From contig NC_090708.1 of NCBI RefSeq assembly GCF_040954835.1, positions 33,616,001 through 33,680,000 of the forward strand: a stretch of 64,000 nucleotides of DNA. Reading direction: 5' to 3'. Of this stretch, positions 1 to 10,622 are shown in pieces (position 1 is the stretch's first letter; the number at the start of each line of letters is the position of its first letter). Below the pieces are notes generated by a model. It was not told the DNA's origin. It did no database searches and worked only from the letters and a program-made list of their open reading frames with translations. The position numbers and the translations under genes were made by a program. This DNA is from Lepisosteus oculatus. Lineage: Eukaryota > Chordata > Actinopteri > Semionotiformes > Lepisosteidae.

Positions 1-780
1 CAAAACACACACAAACACAACTAAGTAAATTTATGTGCAATAATCTGGAGCCCATAGCTTGGTGCCTTTTTCTTGGGTGTTTAATTAAACGTTCCACGTC
101 TCGGGGACATCTGCTCAAGGGCTCAGTGGCAGCTTCTCAATTGCAGCATGACCTGCTGTGTGAACGTGAGAAACAGTCATATTATATGAGGCATTCGGCC
201 CCGAGGCAGATGGTGTGAGGGCTCATCTGAAGGCATGCTTGTGACCGCTGTACTTTTGGCAAGGTCTGGAGCTGGCATGTCAGAAGAGGCTGCACTCAGA
301 GGACTCACATCAGAGGAAAGCCACAGAATGTCAAATCTTTCTTGACTGAGGTGAAGTTCCCTGTTACTTCCAAACCAGGATATGCAGCAAAAACTCTGAC
401 ATCTGAGAGTATACTGCAGAGGCATACTGAGAGAACTGAAGTTGAAATAGTCTAACCAGCACATCTGCATGTGAAACAAGATGAAAATAAACATTAACTA
501 ACAATAAACCAGCTACAGCATACACAGAAACTTTGTCAGATGTTCCATAATTGCTCAGACTGTATAATAATTATGTGGTTTTGTAAGTGAACGGGGTCAG
601 AAATGTATTTTAAAAGCAGCTTTTTCTGTGCTCTCTTTAGTAAAGGCTTTGAAAAATGTGTATGACTAACAAATAATATGTGTATCTAAAATAATATTTA
701 CTGATGGACATTTCTGAAATTTACTAAGCAAGTTTTTTATCATATATGTCTACTTAATAAATAATCCAAATGCAGCCTCC
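1..780. other. Intergenic, nothing recognised
   Basis: Mixed-composition non-coding sequence. The short open frames on both strands have no recognisable motif and look like chance frames. No RNA gene or repeat family was identified. Confidence 0.5.
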
Positions 781-781
781 T

Positions 782-1140
782 AAGTGGTCTAACCAGTAAA
801 GCTTCTTGACCAAGGGCAGGCTGTGATTTATGATCATGCATTCAAGCTTAGGTCATGTCCATAGCTGACTGGAGTTTCGCAATTGATGATGCATAATTGT
901 CTGAGATACGCTCGGTCACACAGTGACCCCTGCAACCTCATAGACACTTACAGGCATATGGTGTTGCTAGTGAATGCTATACAGTACCTCTCCTCCAAAC
1001 TGCGCTGAACTTCCAGTATGGGGCTACGTTGCCTGTGATATTTTAAAAGACGAATGGCTCAATGTTGAGTGGGTTGTAGGATTCCTCATTTTGCCTTGTC
1101 TGTGCTTGTGGGATGCCTATAACTCACAACCTTAGATTAT
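782..1140 (+). repeat. tRNA-derived SINE, degraded
   Basis: The 5' part reads like a decayed tRNA gene promoter. An A-box-like stretch (GTGGTCTAACCAGTAAAGC) lies at the start, and a B-box-like GCATTCAAGCTTA follows about 45 bases later. The body continues through CATAGCTGACTGGAGT to CTCACAACCTTAGATTA. This layout is typical of a fish tRNA-derived SINE. It is not a functional tRNA because no cloverleaf can be folded. The family is not identified, and the 3' limit is approximate. Confidence 0.5.
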
Positions 1141-1416
1141 ACAGTATGAAATGCTGCAGTCCATTTTTACATTTTTAAACCTTTGTTTTCATCTGGTGAC
1201 TGAAATATATATATATATAACTACTGACTACTTCATATGTAGCTACTGTATGCTGTCTTCCTTCCACATAGAATGAACAAACTTGTTATATGACAAGGTT
1301 CATTTTTAGTTCTACATTGTTTGCTAGCTTTGCTCACTACTTTGTATTTGCATTTCTTCCTCTGTTTGGTTCATATTAAATGTTTTGTCAGCAATTACAG
1401 GTTACTTTTTATCATT

Positions 1417-1800
1417 TTCCCGTAAGCACATAAGAAAGATTATGAATGAGAAGAGGCTATTCAGCCCATCTGGCTGATTTGGTATTTAATATCTTATTAA
1501 TCCAAGGATTTTATCCAGACTTTTCTTGAAGGTAAGGCTTCAACCACAAGACTGAGTAGCTTTTTCCATATTCCTACAATCCTTTATGTATTGAAATGCA
1601 TCCTATTCTTTGTTTTATGTGCACTTCTATGTAGTTTCCTCTTTTTGGAAAAAGTCCACTTTTTCAATGCCTTTGAGAATTTTGAACACTTGTATCAGGT
1701 CTCTTTGTAGTCTTCTACTGTATGTGAAAGACTTAAAACTTTTGGCCTGTCAGAACTAAACATCTTTTAGTCACCAACCTTTGTCTTAGTGTCTAGGAAA
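1417..1800. repeat. Ancient interspersed repeat (CATTCAGCCCATC-type family)
   Basis: A recognisable wording runs from ACATAAGAAAG..ATGAATGAGAAGAGG through CTATTCAGCCCATCTGG, TTCTTGAAGG..GGCTTCAACCACA, and TTTTGAGAATTTTGAACACTTGTATCAGGTC to AGCCTGTC-like sequence. It matches an old, dispersed repeat that I recall from non-teleost fish and other vertebrate genomes. It is heavily diverged, with no open frame. I cannot give its formal family name or orientation. Confidence 0.45.
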
Positions 1801-2154
1801 GACCGAATACTAATTCCAAAGCTTTTACAAACTGATTCAGTGAGTATTTTTCTCTGTTTTCATTTCTGATCTGCTCTTCATATTTGAATCTTTGTGAGTG
1901 TTGCATTGCTGTTTTTGAGTAAATTATTAATGATTAAGTTGATTTACATATCTCCAGTGTCTTCTTTCTTGTCTTAAAAGGCAAATGTGCAAATTGTGTA
2001 AAATACATCGAATGTCTCCTCTTGGTCAAAGAAATCCAGGCATGGTTATATCTTTCAAGAAAAGCATCTTACTTATAATTGTTTTCTTACTACTCACAGA
2101 TTTTCCATCATGTTAAATTCACTTCTAAATTTGGATTGTTCTTTTCACAGTGTG
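1801..2154. other. Intergenic, nothing recognised
   Basis: AT-rich sequence between two repeats. There is no open frame of note and no motif I recognise. Confidence 0.5.
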
Positions 2155-2696
2155 GTTCAATTCAATTCAATTTATTTGTATATAGTTCCTTTCAACAACA
2201 AGGTTGCCCCAAGGCACTTAACAAAGCTTTGTGACAATACAACACAGGAAGAGAAAATGTCAGAAGACAAAGGAAGAAAGAAAGGAAGCAAAAACTCCTC
2301 TAGGAGTCCAATGCCAACTGGCTGCCCAACCAGTTTACAACTCTAAAAAAAGTACTAAATGTGGAGTATTAAGTCTTCCATTATGTCCTTCTGTGTACCA
2401 GTACTCCATTCAGATCTCTGTAGATCAGCAAGTACCTCTTGGATCCATGGCAGTGATGCAGCATCCAACTCAGATGGTGCCCAGCTTGTGGGGAGGAGAA
2501 TAGGATAGTTTGGTCAGAACAGATGTTTCTACCTGGACGACCAGCACTGAGACACACAAAGGCATGTACAACAGCACCAGCAGCCATAGTTGCAATGAGC
2601 TATGATGTAAGGTGTGAGTAGGCTAAGCTGGAGTAATAGGTTTTCAGTCTGGATTTAAAACCTGAGATTGACTCGGCATCCTGTACATAGGCTGGT

Positions 2697-2931
2697 AGAC
2701 TACTACATAGGAACAAGTAATAGGTTTATTTCATGCTGAAAAAAAAGAAGAAAGAAAACACAAAGTTTTGGCCGTGGAGCCTTCTTCAGGCTCCTCACAC
2801 CTGAAGAAGGCTCCACGGCCGGAATGTTGTGTTTTCTTTCTTATTTTTTTCAGCATGGAATAAACCTATTACTTGTTCCTTTGCAGCCTACGCATGCTGA
2901 CGCAGCTACCCACCTGAAAGACTACTACATA
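2697..2931. mobile_element. Palindromic Penelope-like element end with 13-bp target duplication
   Basis: The insert at 2710-2918 is bounded by perfect 13-bp direct repeats AGACTACTACATA (2697-2709 and 2919-2931). Inside, 2709-2790 and 2800-2880 form a near-perfect inverted repeat of about 81-82 bases around a 9-base loop. Each arm carries CCTGAAGAAGGCTCCACGGCC, a poly-pyrimidine run, and CAGCATGGAATAAACCTATT. The right arm is followed by a tail GCAGCCTACGCATGCTGACGC. The motif set and target-duplication length resemble ends of vertebrate Penelope-like elements, which often integrate with inverted, truncated copies. The family name is inferred. The insert sits in the 3' UTR of the minus-strand L2-like LINE. 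Confidence 0.7.
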
Positions 2932-3657
2932 AACTAGGGACCCTGTAGCTAAAGGTTTTACCGCTAACTGTTTTTTTATTAATATGTGGAATAAGAAGTA
3001 GACCTGCATTCTGTGATCTAAGTGGGTGACTTGGAATGTATACATTAATCAGCTCCATTAAATGGACAGGTGCATGACCTCAGAGCCTTATAAGTAAAAA
3101 AATTTGCAAACATTTGCAATGGAGAGAGCTTAGTATAGGTGTTATATAGTCGTACTTTCTGCTCCCGGTAACAGTTCTAGCTGCCACATTTTGAATTCGT
3201 TGTAAAGTGTTGAAACTATACTCTAATCAGTAATTAGTCTGCTGTATACAAAGGCATGTAGTTTCTCTGTGTCTTGAGTGGAAAGAAAATACCTTATTTT
3301 TGCTATGTTTCTTAACTGTTGGAAGCACACCTTCGATACCGCACTAACATGAGAGTTAAATGAGAGCCTTGTGTCTAAGATGACGCCTAAATTTGAAAAA
3401 CCTCAGAGTTGAGTGCTGAGGTTATAGCAGTCCTACCCGCACTGTTTCCTCCAAACAACAGAACCGCTTTTATCAGGGTTTTCACACATCCGAGACTTTA
3501 CTTAATTAATACAATTTTCAAAGGGAAAATTTACAAATTGCCAATAGGCGTAAATACATCAGTATAGGAATGAAAGTTAATATTATGCTTTCGTAGTAAC
3601 ATACCTAGCGGCAACATGTACAGAGAAAATAATACCGGTTTGAGCACTGATCCCTGT

Positions 3658-4125
3658 TGTAACGAACAGTTCTTTCCAGACCCTATGCGGACGACACAAT
3701 CCGAAGTGGGAAACACTAGGAAAGGTCATGCAGGGATAAGGGGCTGAAAACAGGGGGGCGTGTCCAAAGTGCGCTGGTGCACGGGGAAGGTGTGGCCGAG
3801 GCAAACAATCCAGAAGTAATCCATTGAGGGAATCCAAAAACACAAAAATAAGTCCATAGCCAGGTGATCCATCCAAACTAGGAATTAAAACCATGAACCA
3901 GGTCGGAACCGGCGGACAAGGAACGGAAACAGAGGTTAAAACCTTAACGGGACCAGGCGCTTCCAGGTCCCGGACTCGCAGGGTGTGGAAATCAGGTGCA
4001 GAGCCAGGATGAGCGTCAGCGCCTGGCTTTTAAGGTGGATTGGGAAAAGGGATCAGGTGCACAGAATTAAGTCTAAAGTGAAAGGGCTGGAGCACCCTTA
4101 AGGAGGGGGGACTATAATCGTGACA
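3658..4125 (-). mobile_element. Solo LTR, Gypsy-type, 468 bp
   Basis: A GC-richer block bounded by TGTAAC and GTGACA is flanked by perfect 5-bp duplications CCTGT (3653-3657 and 4126-4130). On the minus strand it reads TGTCACGATTATAG to GTTCGTTACA, the TG..CA ends of an LTR. Its composition resembles fish Gypsy LTRs. No internal gag or pol sequence remains, so this is a solo LTR from LTR-LTR recombination. It is inserted in the minus-strand LINE. The ends and duplication are seen directly; the superfamily is inferred. Confidence 0.8.
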
Positions 4126-4196
4126 CCTGTGGTCTGATGTTGTTAATTTTATTGTTAAAGAAGTTCATGAAAATGTCACTACTAAAGTTACCTGGT

Positions 4197-4672
4197 TGTC
4201 AGAATGGGGCTGATAGGGCAAATGGATCCTGTGCAGGACTCTAGACTCAGAGAAAGACACTAAGCCGAATCGCTAGGCAAAATCGAAAACCAGGAAGCAG
4301 GTGAGTAGGTCTGAACACAGAGACTCAACGAGGAAGTAACAATCCAAAACACAAGGCGAAATCGAATCCAGGAATTAGGCGAGTAGGTCAGAACACGGAA
4401 GTACAACGAGGAAGCAGCAATCCAAAACACAAGGCGAAATCGAAAACGAGAAGCAAGCAAGGAGATCAAATACCAGAGAAAAGCAAGAGGTAAACGCGCA
4501 CTAGGGAGCTCAAAGAGAATCCGCAATAGTGAGCGGGGAAGTGAAAAAGGAGAACTAAAATAGGGACGGGAGAGAAAGGTGATTGGCGTTTTACTTGCGG
4601 CGTGAGCTTGTTTTACAGGGTGTTCGCGTGGGAATGCAAGAAGGAACAGAGGCGCGAGTGGAATGCATAACT
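4197..4672 (-). mobile_element. Second solo LTR, 476 bp, different family
   Basis: This block is flanked by perfect 5-bp duplications CTGGT (4192-4196 and 4673-4677). Removing it and one duplication restores a continuous LINE reading frame (TVP followed by GNFSS). The plus-strand left end is TGTCAGAATGG. The right end, GCATAACT, has one mismatch from the expected ..CA. It shares no obvious sequence with the LTR at 3658-4125, so it is a separate insertion. An internal tandem repeat with a period near 78 bp occupies part of it. Orientation is inferred from a CT-rich 3' half on the minus strand. Confidence 0.7.
4264..4460. repeat. Tandem repeat, period about 78 bp, about 2.5 copies
   Basis: The phrase CAATCCAAAACACAAGGCG recurs at 4340 and 4418. 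A diverged earlier copy (AGGCAAAATCGAAAACCAGG) lies at about 4275. Intervening text such as AGGCGAGTAGGTCAGAACAC is also shared. It lies inside the solo LTR at 4197-4672. Confidence 0.75.
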
Positions 4673-5084
4673 CTGGTACTGTTGAATCTGCCTTATTTGT
4701 TAGATTAGCTATTGTCCTAAATAGGTAGCGAGGGTTATTGTTATTGCTTCCTATAAGTTCAGAGTAGTATGCTGAACGAGTTTTATATACTGTATCGTAG
4801 GGCTTTCTTATATGGTTGGATGCTATCAGTCCATGCCGACTGGAATACTTGCAAACCAGTAGATCTCCATTTGTGCTCTAGTTTGTGGCACTCCTTTTAA
4901 GAGATTGTGTGTGATCATTAAACCATGGAGAGTGTCTAGTGGTTTTGACTACCTTAGTCTTTAATGGGGCTATTTCATCGAGGGCCTGTATGACCACTGT
5001 ATTAAAGTTGTGTGTGATTTCGTCAACATTAGTACTGGAGATGAAGTTAGCATTATTATTTGCGTTCATATACAGTATGTGAAA

Positions 5085-5990
5085 GAAGTACCCCTAGTGA
5101 TGTGCCATGTTATAATAATGTCCAAGTCATCTCAACTGGTTTCTCTTTGTCCTGGAATAAGAAACCTAATTTCTGCCACGTGTACCCACAAACTCATTCT
5201 TTCAGTACCCAAAATTCTTGTCACCAGTGATTCTAGTTACTACCCAAAATCTATGACCATACAGTAGGTGAGAACAGGGACATAGATCAACTGGACAAAA
5301 GACAGCTTTGTCTGAAAACTCACCTCCTGCTTCACTATGCTGTTTCGATGTAGCATCCATATTAGTGTAGCCACTGCACCAATCTGCTGGTCAATCTCAC
5401 AATCCCCTCTACCCTCACTTGTGAACAAGCTTAAAATCTACTTACCTGGAAAGAACAATCCACTATTTTTTGGGATAAAACCATGACCTCAGATTTGGAG
5501 TTGCTAACCTTCATCCCACCCACATCACACTCGGCTGCAAACCTCTCTAGTGCGCATTGAAAATCATATTTAGAAGAGGCAAAGATGACTACATTTTCTA
5601 CAAACAACAGAAATGCAGCCATCAGGTACCCAAACTGGATACACTCCAAACCTCAGCTACAAATTGATTTTCTGCCCATGAAGATTGGGCAACCTTGGCA
5701 GAATCCAACACCCATGTGAACAGGCTTGAATTATCTCAGAAAATGAAGACACAACTCTCGCTCCACAAATACAGGGACTGGATAGCATGCAGTAGTGACC
5801 CTGACACCCCATATTCCCTTACCACCTCCTACTAGAAGTCCTTTGGGTAAATGGTTATAAGCCCTCTCCAAGTCCACAAAATGTGTATACAGTACAAAGA
5901 TGGCAAACTCCCATGACCCCTCAAATATCTGTGTGAGGGTAAATAGTTGATCTAGTGTTCCATGGCAGGGACATAATCCCTGGTATTCCC
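5085..5990 (-). pseudogene. Non-LTR retrotransposon reverse transcriptase relic
   Basis: The minus strand encodes, in broken frames, the C-terminal half of a LINE reverse transcriptase. Near 5640-5460 it reads ALERFAAECDVGGMKVSNSK followed by SEVMVLSQKIVDCSF, the segment after the catalytic motif. At 5428-5250 it reads TSEGRGDCEIDQQIGA and YVPVLTYC. Between 5990 and 5650 are decayed pieces of the finger and palm region, including a LERAYNHLPKGLL-like frame. Stops and frameshifts abound, so it is inactive. It belongs to a different LINE family from the adjacent L2-like element, of the common fish type with FAAEC..MKVSNSKSE wording. Confidence 0.75.
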
Positions 5991-6379
5991 TTCTTATTCA
6001 AGGCTGATTAAAATATTATATTAATGACACAGCAGTAAGCTGGAAATAGATGTGTCTGCTGGCTAGGCTGCAGATTCCTAGTGCTGGATCTCAGGGGAAG
6101 TTGCTGTGTGGGCTGGCAGAGATAGCCGAGCAGGATATGTGCTGTGCAGCCAAGTTGATTAGATATTAAAGGCTCAGTGCAGTTAAACAGGAAAGAACAG
6201 GACAGGGAGGCTGCATGGTCAAGCAAGGCTGGAAAGTTGGGGTCGTCAAAATGCTGCTGGTCTGGTACAATTTTAGGCAGAATTGACAGAAGGGGACAGA
6301 TAGGGAACTGGCTGCCGGTATGGTTCAGAATCTGGACAAATAGATGGGAAGTAAATAATAGGCACATAAAAATAAAAAG
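5991..6379. other. Intergenic, nothing recognised
   Basis: Slightly GC-richer sequence with overlapping open frames of 76 and 136 codons on opposite strands. Neither has a recognisable domain, and the strand-symmetric openness suggests chance. Confidence 0.4.
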
Positions 6380-6875
6380 TTTTACACTGGCCAAGTCAGT
6401 TTCTTGATTTAAATCCAATCGAGCTGCTTTTCACTTGCTGAAAAGGAGACCAAGTCGGAAACCCACCATATTAAACAGCAAGTGAAAATGGCTGCAGCAA
6501 AGTCTTGGCAAATCATCTCAAAAGAACAAACCAAGATGTCAATGAATCACATGCTTGATGCAGTTAATGTGTGTAAAATATTTGTAATGAAATACAATAA
6601 GTTATATATACTTTTTATACAACTTTAATATATTTTAAGTTGACTTGCCCCAATACTTATGCTCACCTTAAATGGGAAGATGGACCAAAAAAGGGGTATT
6701 ATTTTAAAACATTAAAGCATATACTTTATATCCTCGGAAATATCCAGAAATCAAATGTGACAATCTGTAATTTTGCCACATATTCATATTTTCATCTCAA
6801 ATCCGAATTGCTTGAGTACACAGCAAAAATAGCAAGTTTGATTTCACTGTCCCAGTACTTATGGGGGTGCTGTAT
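6380..6875 (+). mobile_element. Tc1/mariner-type DNA transposon relic, 3' part
   Basis: The start encodes LDLNPIEL, the end of the DDE transposase catalytic region (the usual SPDLNPIE), followed by decayed C-terminal sequence. The 3' non-coding part contains two terminal-repeat-like phrases, CCCCAATACTTATG (6648-6661) and CCCAGTACTTATGGGGGTGCTGTA (6850-6873), typical of a Tc1-like fish family. The 5' half is missing and stops interrupt the frame. Only the 3' boundary is supported. Confidence 0.65.
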
Positions 6876-7579
6876 TATTTAGTATTTATGTATGATATGT
6901 AATCTCACCCATTTCCCCCTGCCCACATACAATTATGTTATCATTTGCCTACTGTCTTGTGAGATTTGTTTTCACATCTCTTCTGTTCCTCATATTTGTC
7001 CTTAAAGTGTCGTTCTCCCTGTCTCATTTTTGATTAATCAGGAGGTTACAACAGCCCAGGTCTTGAACAGGCTTTCCTCAACCATGTAAGTTACAATACA
7101 TTTTGCTGTAAGAATCCTGCTTCTTCACCCTCTTAATTAGGTAGATAATTATTTAAAAGAGTTTTATGTAGCCTGCAACACTACAGATGTGGTGTAAATG
7201 GACATATGAGATTTAGAAACTAGAGATTGATTCTTCATTGAAGGCGACAATCAGATACTTTGAAAAGGCATAGAAATCAAAAAAGGGCCACTGATTAAAA
7301 CCAAATACTGTACTTTCCCAATGTCCCAACGAAATGAAACAGAAAAAGAATGAACTGTAGGTAAATATTTGGTGAAACTCTTGTGAAAAGCATTAAATGT
7401 TCTTAACCATCAAAACAAAAACTAGTGCTAAAGGCAATCAGAGCCACCAAGGGTATTTGTATTATTATTCGGTGAATCTCAGCTGTGCTGTGCATTTTGA
7501 TTTGGAGGCACATTTCAATAAACATAAACATGACAAAGTTTGAATTCCCCTTTTTAACATAGGATGCTTATTAAGTGCC
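6876..7579. other. Intergenic, nothing recognised
   Basis: AT-rich non-coding sequence. No motif, repeat or coding signal stands out. Confidence 0.5.
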
Positions 7580-8080
7580 ATTTAGTCCCTTATTATATCT
7601 GGCTGTTGCTGAAGCTTCCCAAAGTGAATAACCATATTGGGATGCATGCCTTAGGCAAATTGCTGCCTGGCTGTCAGTCTTTAGATGTCTCACAACGTAA
7701 CCCTTTACCCCCTGGTGTGCTGGCTGTGTAAAACTGTCAGACCCCTGCCCGCAGCCTGCCAAGCGGCAGTTTCCGAGCAGTCACGCTGCCGTTGGACCAG
7801 GCCCCCAGCTTGTGGCACAGAGGCAGACCGCCACCGTTCTGCAACCCACAGAACAGATGAAGCTGCATCTGCTGAACTGGCTGCTTTCATGGACACCCTG
7901 CTGTGCTGCCAGCTGCTTCTGCTGGTGTCCTCGGTCAGCTGGTCCCCCAGCACCAACTCAGCCCCACTGTACCATCCAAAGGCCAGCAAGCTACCTGTCC
8001 TATCCTTGGAGCTATTCACTTTGGTTCCCACAATTTTCTGCTTTTGTTCACTTTTATTTTTTCCCAATTGCACATAAATC
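7580..8080. other. GC-rich island, possible conserved non-coding element or exon
   Basis: An isolated GC-rich block in AT-rich DNA. It is open on both strands (130 codons plus, 122 codons minus), but neither translation shows a domain I know. It does not look like the neighbouring repeats. Palindromic GCCTTAGGC at 7649 resembles an AP-2-type site. It could be an enhancer, an unrecognised non-coding RNA exon, or an old repeat. Confidence 0.3.
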
Positions 8081-8186
8081 CATGTAACATATATTTGTGA
8101 AATGTATGTGTGTATTTTTAACTTTAATTTAAGAGTTTTTTAGTTATTAAGTTTAAATCTTACTTTAGGAAGACTAATCTTAATAT

Positions 8187-9180
8187 TGTAACAAATTTGG
8201 GTTTCGGTACGAAATGGAACAGTCATGGGACTTAGGGAACAGGGTTGAACACATTTATTAACTTGAACTTGAACCGGGAAAGGTGCACACACAAGGACAG
8301 GGGTTACAGTGCTGCACTTCACTAACACACAGACACAAACGGAAGAGGCTGTCCCCCAGCCTTCGCCCTACTACTGTATATACAGTCCCATAGTCCCATC
8401 CTGCTGTTCTCAACTCGCCTTGCGTGTGCATGCTAAAGCGCCCTGCATGGCGCTACATTGCTCCAGGCTTAAGAGTCGAGCATCCCGCTGACCCCAAACA
8501 GTCCCTCCGGCTGCACAGGCAAGGCAGGCTGCTCCGCGGGCTTCTCCTGCTAGCCTCTCCGTGTGGGCCAAGGACCTCTGTCTGGGCAGGCTCTCCATCC
8601 AGGCCAGGACTCTCCGTCTGGGCAGGCTCTCCGTCCGTGCCAGGATCCTCCAGCCGCGCCAAGACCCTACGTCTTGGCTAGGCCTCTCTCCCCATGTGCT
8701 GGGCCTCTGAGGCACAGATGTTTAGTCATTGTTCATTCTCACCTCCACTGTTCTCTAGTTGCAGAACTGCCTGCACTTTTTCCATTATTCTCCAGTTTAG
8801 AAGGCTGAAGCTTTATTGGCTTCCTCCCCTGGAATGCCAGACCCATGTGGTCCCTTTTTCGTGGGAGCTCTGCAGCAGGGGTCTGCTCTGAAACTGAGAG
8901 GGCCATACCTCAAGAGCTGAGTTTCTGAGATTCCTGTCGATGGGCTGAGTTTCCAGGCTCCTGAACTCCAGGGCTCATTGCTGACTACTTTCATCCTTTT
9001 CCCCTGAAGCAGTCTGCACCTTCAAACAGCCCACACTGCCACTGCAGCCTGCATTGTGGCTCGAGTACTAAGTCTTTGCTCTGCGCTGCAGCTCTGGTAC
9101 TAAGTCTTCACCCTCCACTTCAACTTGGGTTCCAAGTCTCCACTGTTGCCCTGCACTGTATCCTGCGTTCCTTTGATTTC
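8187..9180. repeat. GC-rich repeat block, probably LTR-derived, left flank of the LINE
   Basis: The block opens with TGTAACAAATTTGGG. The minus strand there reads GTTAATAAATGTG..AAATTTGTTACA, which looks like an LTR 3' end with a polyadenylation signal. The centre (8565-8660) has short internal repeats of CTCCGTCTGGGCAGGCTCTC and GGCCAGGA type. At 8850-8930 the text resembles 18480-18562 on the other side of the LINE, in the same orientation. No coding domain is visible. The right limit is taken as the apparent start of the LINE. Confidence 0.4.
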
Positions 9181-10622
9181 CGGTCGAGAGGGAACGCTCC
9201 TCTCACCATGTTTTTTTTTCCCTTTTCTTCTCGGCAACACTGATTTCTAATTTATCCATTTTTATCCGCTTCACATTATCTGCTCCATGTTACAAATTCA
9301 CAAATGCGACTTCCACTTGCATTGTGAATTCGCTCAACTGAAGGCCTTCACCACTTGCTACTGCCTCACTCTGGATTTCCTTCCTGTCTTGATTCATCGA
9401 TCATGTCTCTGAGGTACATTGCACTGCAACTTCTTCAACTAAAACAAAGCTACTTCCTGGTGATAGACACATTAAATTATTGCCATTTTACTGAGATTTT
9501 ACGACTGAGTTGCTACATCCATAGCAGCACAGGAAGCTGTTTCTTTCATTCGTCTGCCAGCGGAGTCTGTATCCCTGCCTTTTGGCGCACGACTGTAAGT
9601 CCATCTCCTCTCACTCCTGCACCTGGAACGCACTCTGCTTCCCCCTGAATCCCCGAAACTGGCAAGATCAGCGCTACTCAACACCCGTTCCATAAACAAC
9701 AAGGCTCTTCTTTTATGTGACATCATCAAAGAAAAAAAACTGGACCTTCTATGCTAAACCAAAATCTGGCACAAACAAAACGATGGACTCCTGTTCAACC
9801 AACTTGTTCCTCCTGGGTATGGTTTGTTTGATCTTCCGCATCTTTCAGGCAGAGGCGGGGGCGTCATTGTTATTTACAACCTTTTTTACAGTCAGTAATT
9901 AAGTCCTATTACTTTACCTTCTCCCTCTTCTTTTGAGTGTGTTGTTTTAAATGTTTCTATCCCCCAATATACTATTATTGCCACAGTTTATAGACCACCC
10001 AAACCCAGTGGAGCCTTCTTAGGTGAGTTTGCTGATTTTCTCTCATTCTTATCCCTTAAGGTTAAAAGGATCCTTATTCTAGGGGACTTTAATATACACA
10101 TCGATTCAAGTTCTTCCAGCCTGGCTAAAGACTTCCATTCTCTTTTGGAATGCTTTGATCTTACTCAGTTTGTTTGTACCCCTACACATTACAAGGGACA
10201 CACCTTAGATTTAATTATTGCAAATGAGTCTTTTGTCTCCCACTGCTCTCCCCTTGATCTAGGCCTCTCTGACCACTTAGCCTTTCTCTTCAATCTGGAG
10301 TTTCTAACACATCCCCCCCCCCCCACGATCACCCAAGGTTTGCAAATTCTGCTCTGTCCTCCTTATCTTGTTTCTCTTCCTCTGGCACTCTAGAGGACAA
10401 ATACAATAACTTGACAGTGCTCTTTTATCTACCCTTTACACCTTTGCTCCTTTAAAAACTCAAACCATCTCCTTCTCTCGCCCTGCCCCCTGGTACAATG
10501 ACCATCTGCGATCCATGAAGGCAGCCTCTCGCAAACTTTCTGGCCTAAATGTACATTATCAGGCTTGGAGAGATTGCTTATCTGAATATAAGGTTACTAT
10601 AGAGTCTGCTAGATCCCCATAC
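9181..10622 (+). mobile_element. L2-like LINE, 5' portion with endonuclease domain
   Basis: From about 9643 the plus strand encodes an AP-type endonuclease in broken frames. LNTRSINNKALLL comes first, then SGRGGGVIVIYN, TVYRPPKPSG, ILILGDFNIHID, and CTPTHYKGHTLDLII followed by LSDHLAF. These are the canonical N-terminal, YRPP, GDFN and SDH motifs. The linker ends in ESARSPY at 10618, where the element is interrupted. It resumes at 15983 with FFTHIIENHQNNPR. The upstream 9181-9640 part is probably the 5' UTR or first ORF. Several stops and frameshifts show the endonuclease is no longer functional. Confidence 0.85.

Larger units (their letters stand above)
2155..5072 (-). mobile_element. L2-like non-LTR retrotransposon relic (LINE), minus strand, with nested insertions
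   Basis: Read on the minus strand, 5070-4678 encodes the linker between endonuclease and reverse transcriptase, with phrases such as HSPWFND and NNPRYLFRTIANLTNKADSTVP. It resumes after an LTR insertion as GNFSSDIFMNFFNNKINNIR (4191-4131). After a second LTR it encodes [18 protein letters not shown] (3656-3590), the reverse transcriptase segment before the catalytic motif. The YADD motif has decayed to YTD in HSYTDVF. The long 3' UTR ends near 2160 in the ATTCAATTCAATTTATTTGTATA tail. The 5' end is truncated. The first half of the reverse transcriptase, between NNIR and QGS, is missing, so it was deleted before the LTR landed. Frameshifts and stops make the copy dead. Confidence 0.85.

Noticed and set aside
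782..870. tRNA gene
   Set aside because: A- and B-box-like text is present but no cloverleaf or acceptor stem forms; it is the head of a SINE.
2709..2880. Long hairpin as a microRNA precursor
   Set aside because: It is bounded by target duplications and matches other repeat copies, so it is a transposon insertion.
6008..6418. 136-codon minus-strand frame as a gene
   Set aside because: No motif, overlaps a transposon relic at one end and an opposite-strand frame; likely fortuitous.
7685..8077. 130-codon and overlapping 122-codon frames on opposite strands
   Set aside because: Openness on both strands comes from GC-rich composition; neither translation resembles a protein family.
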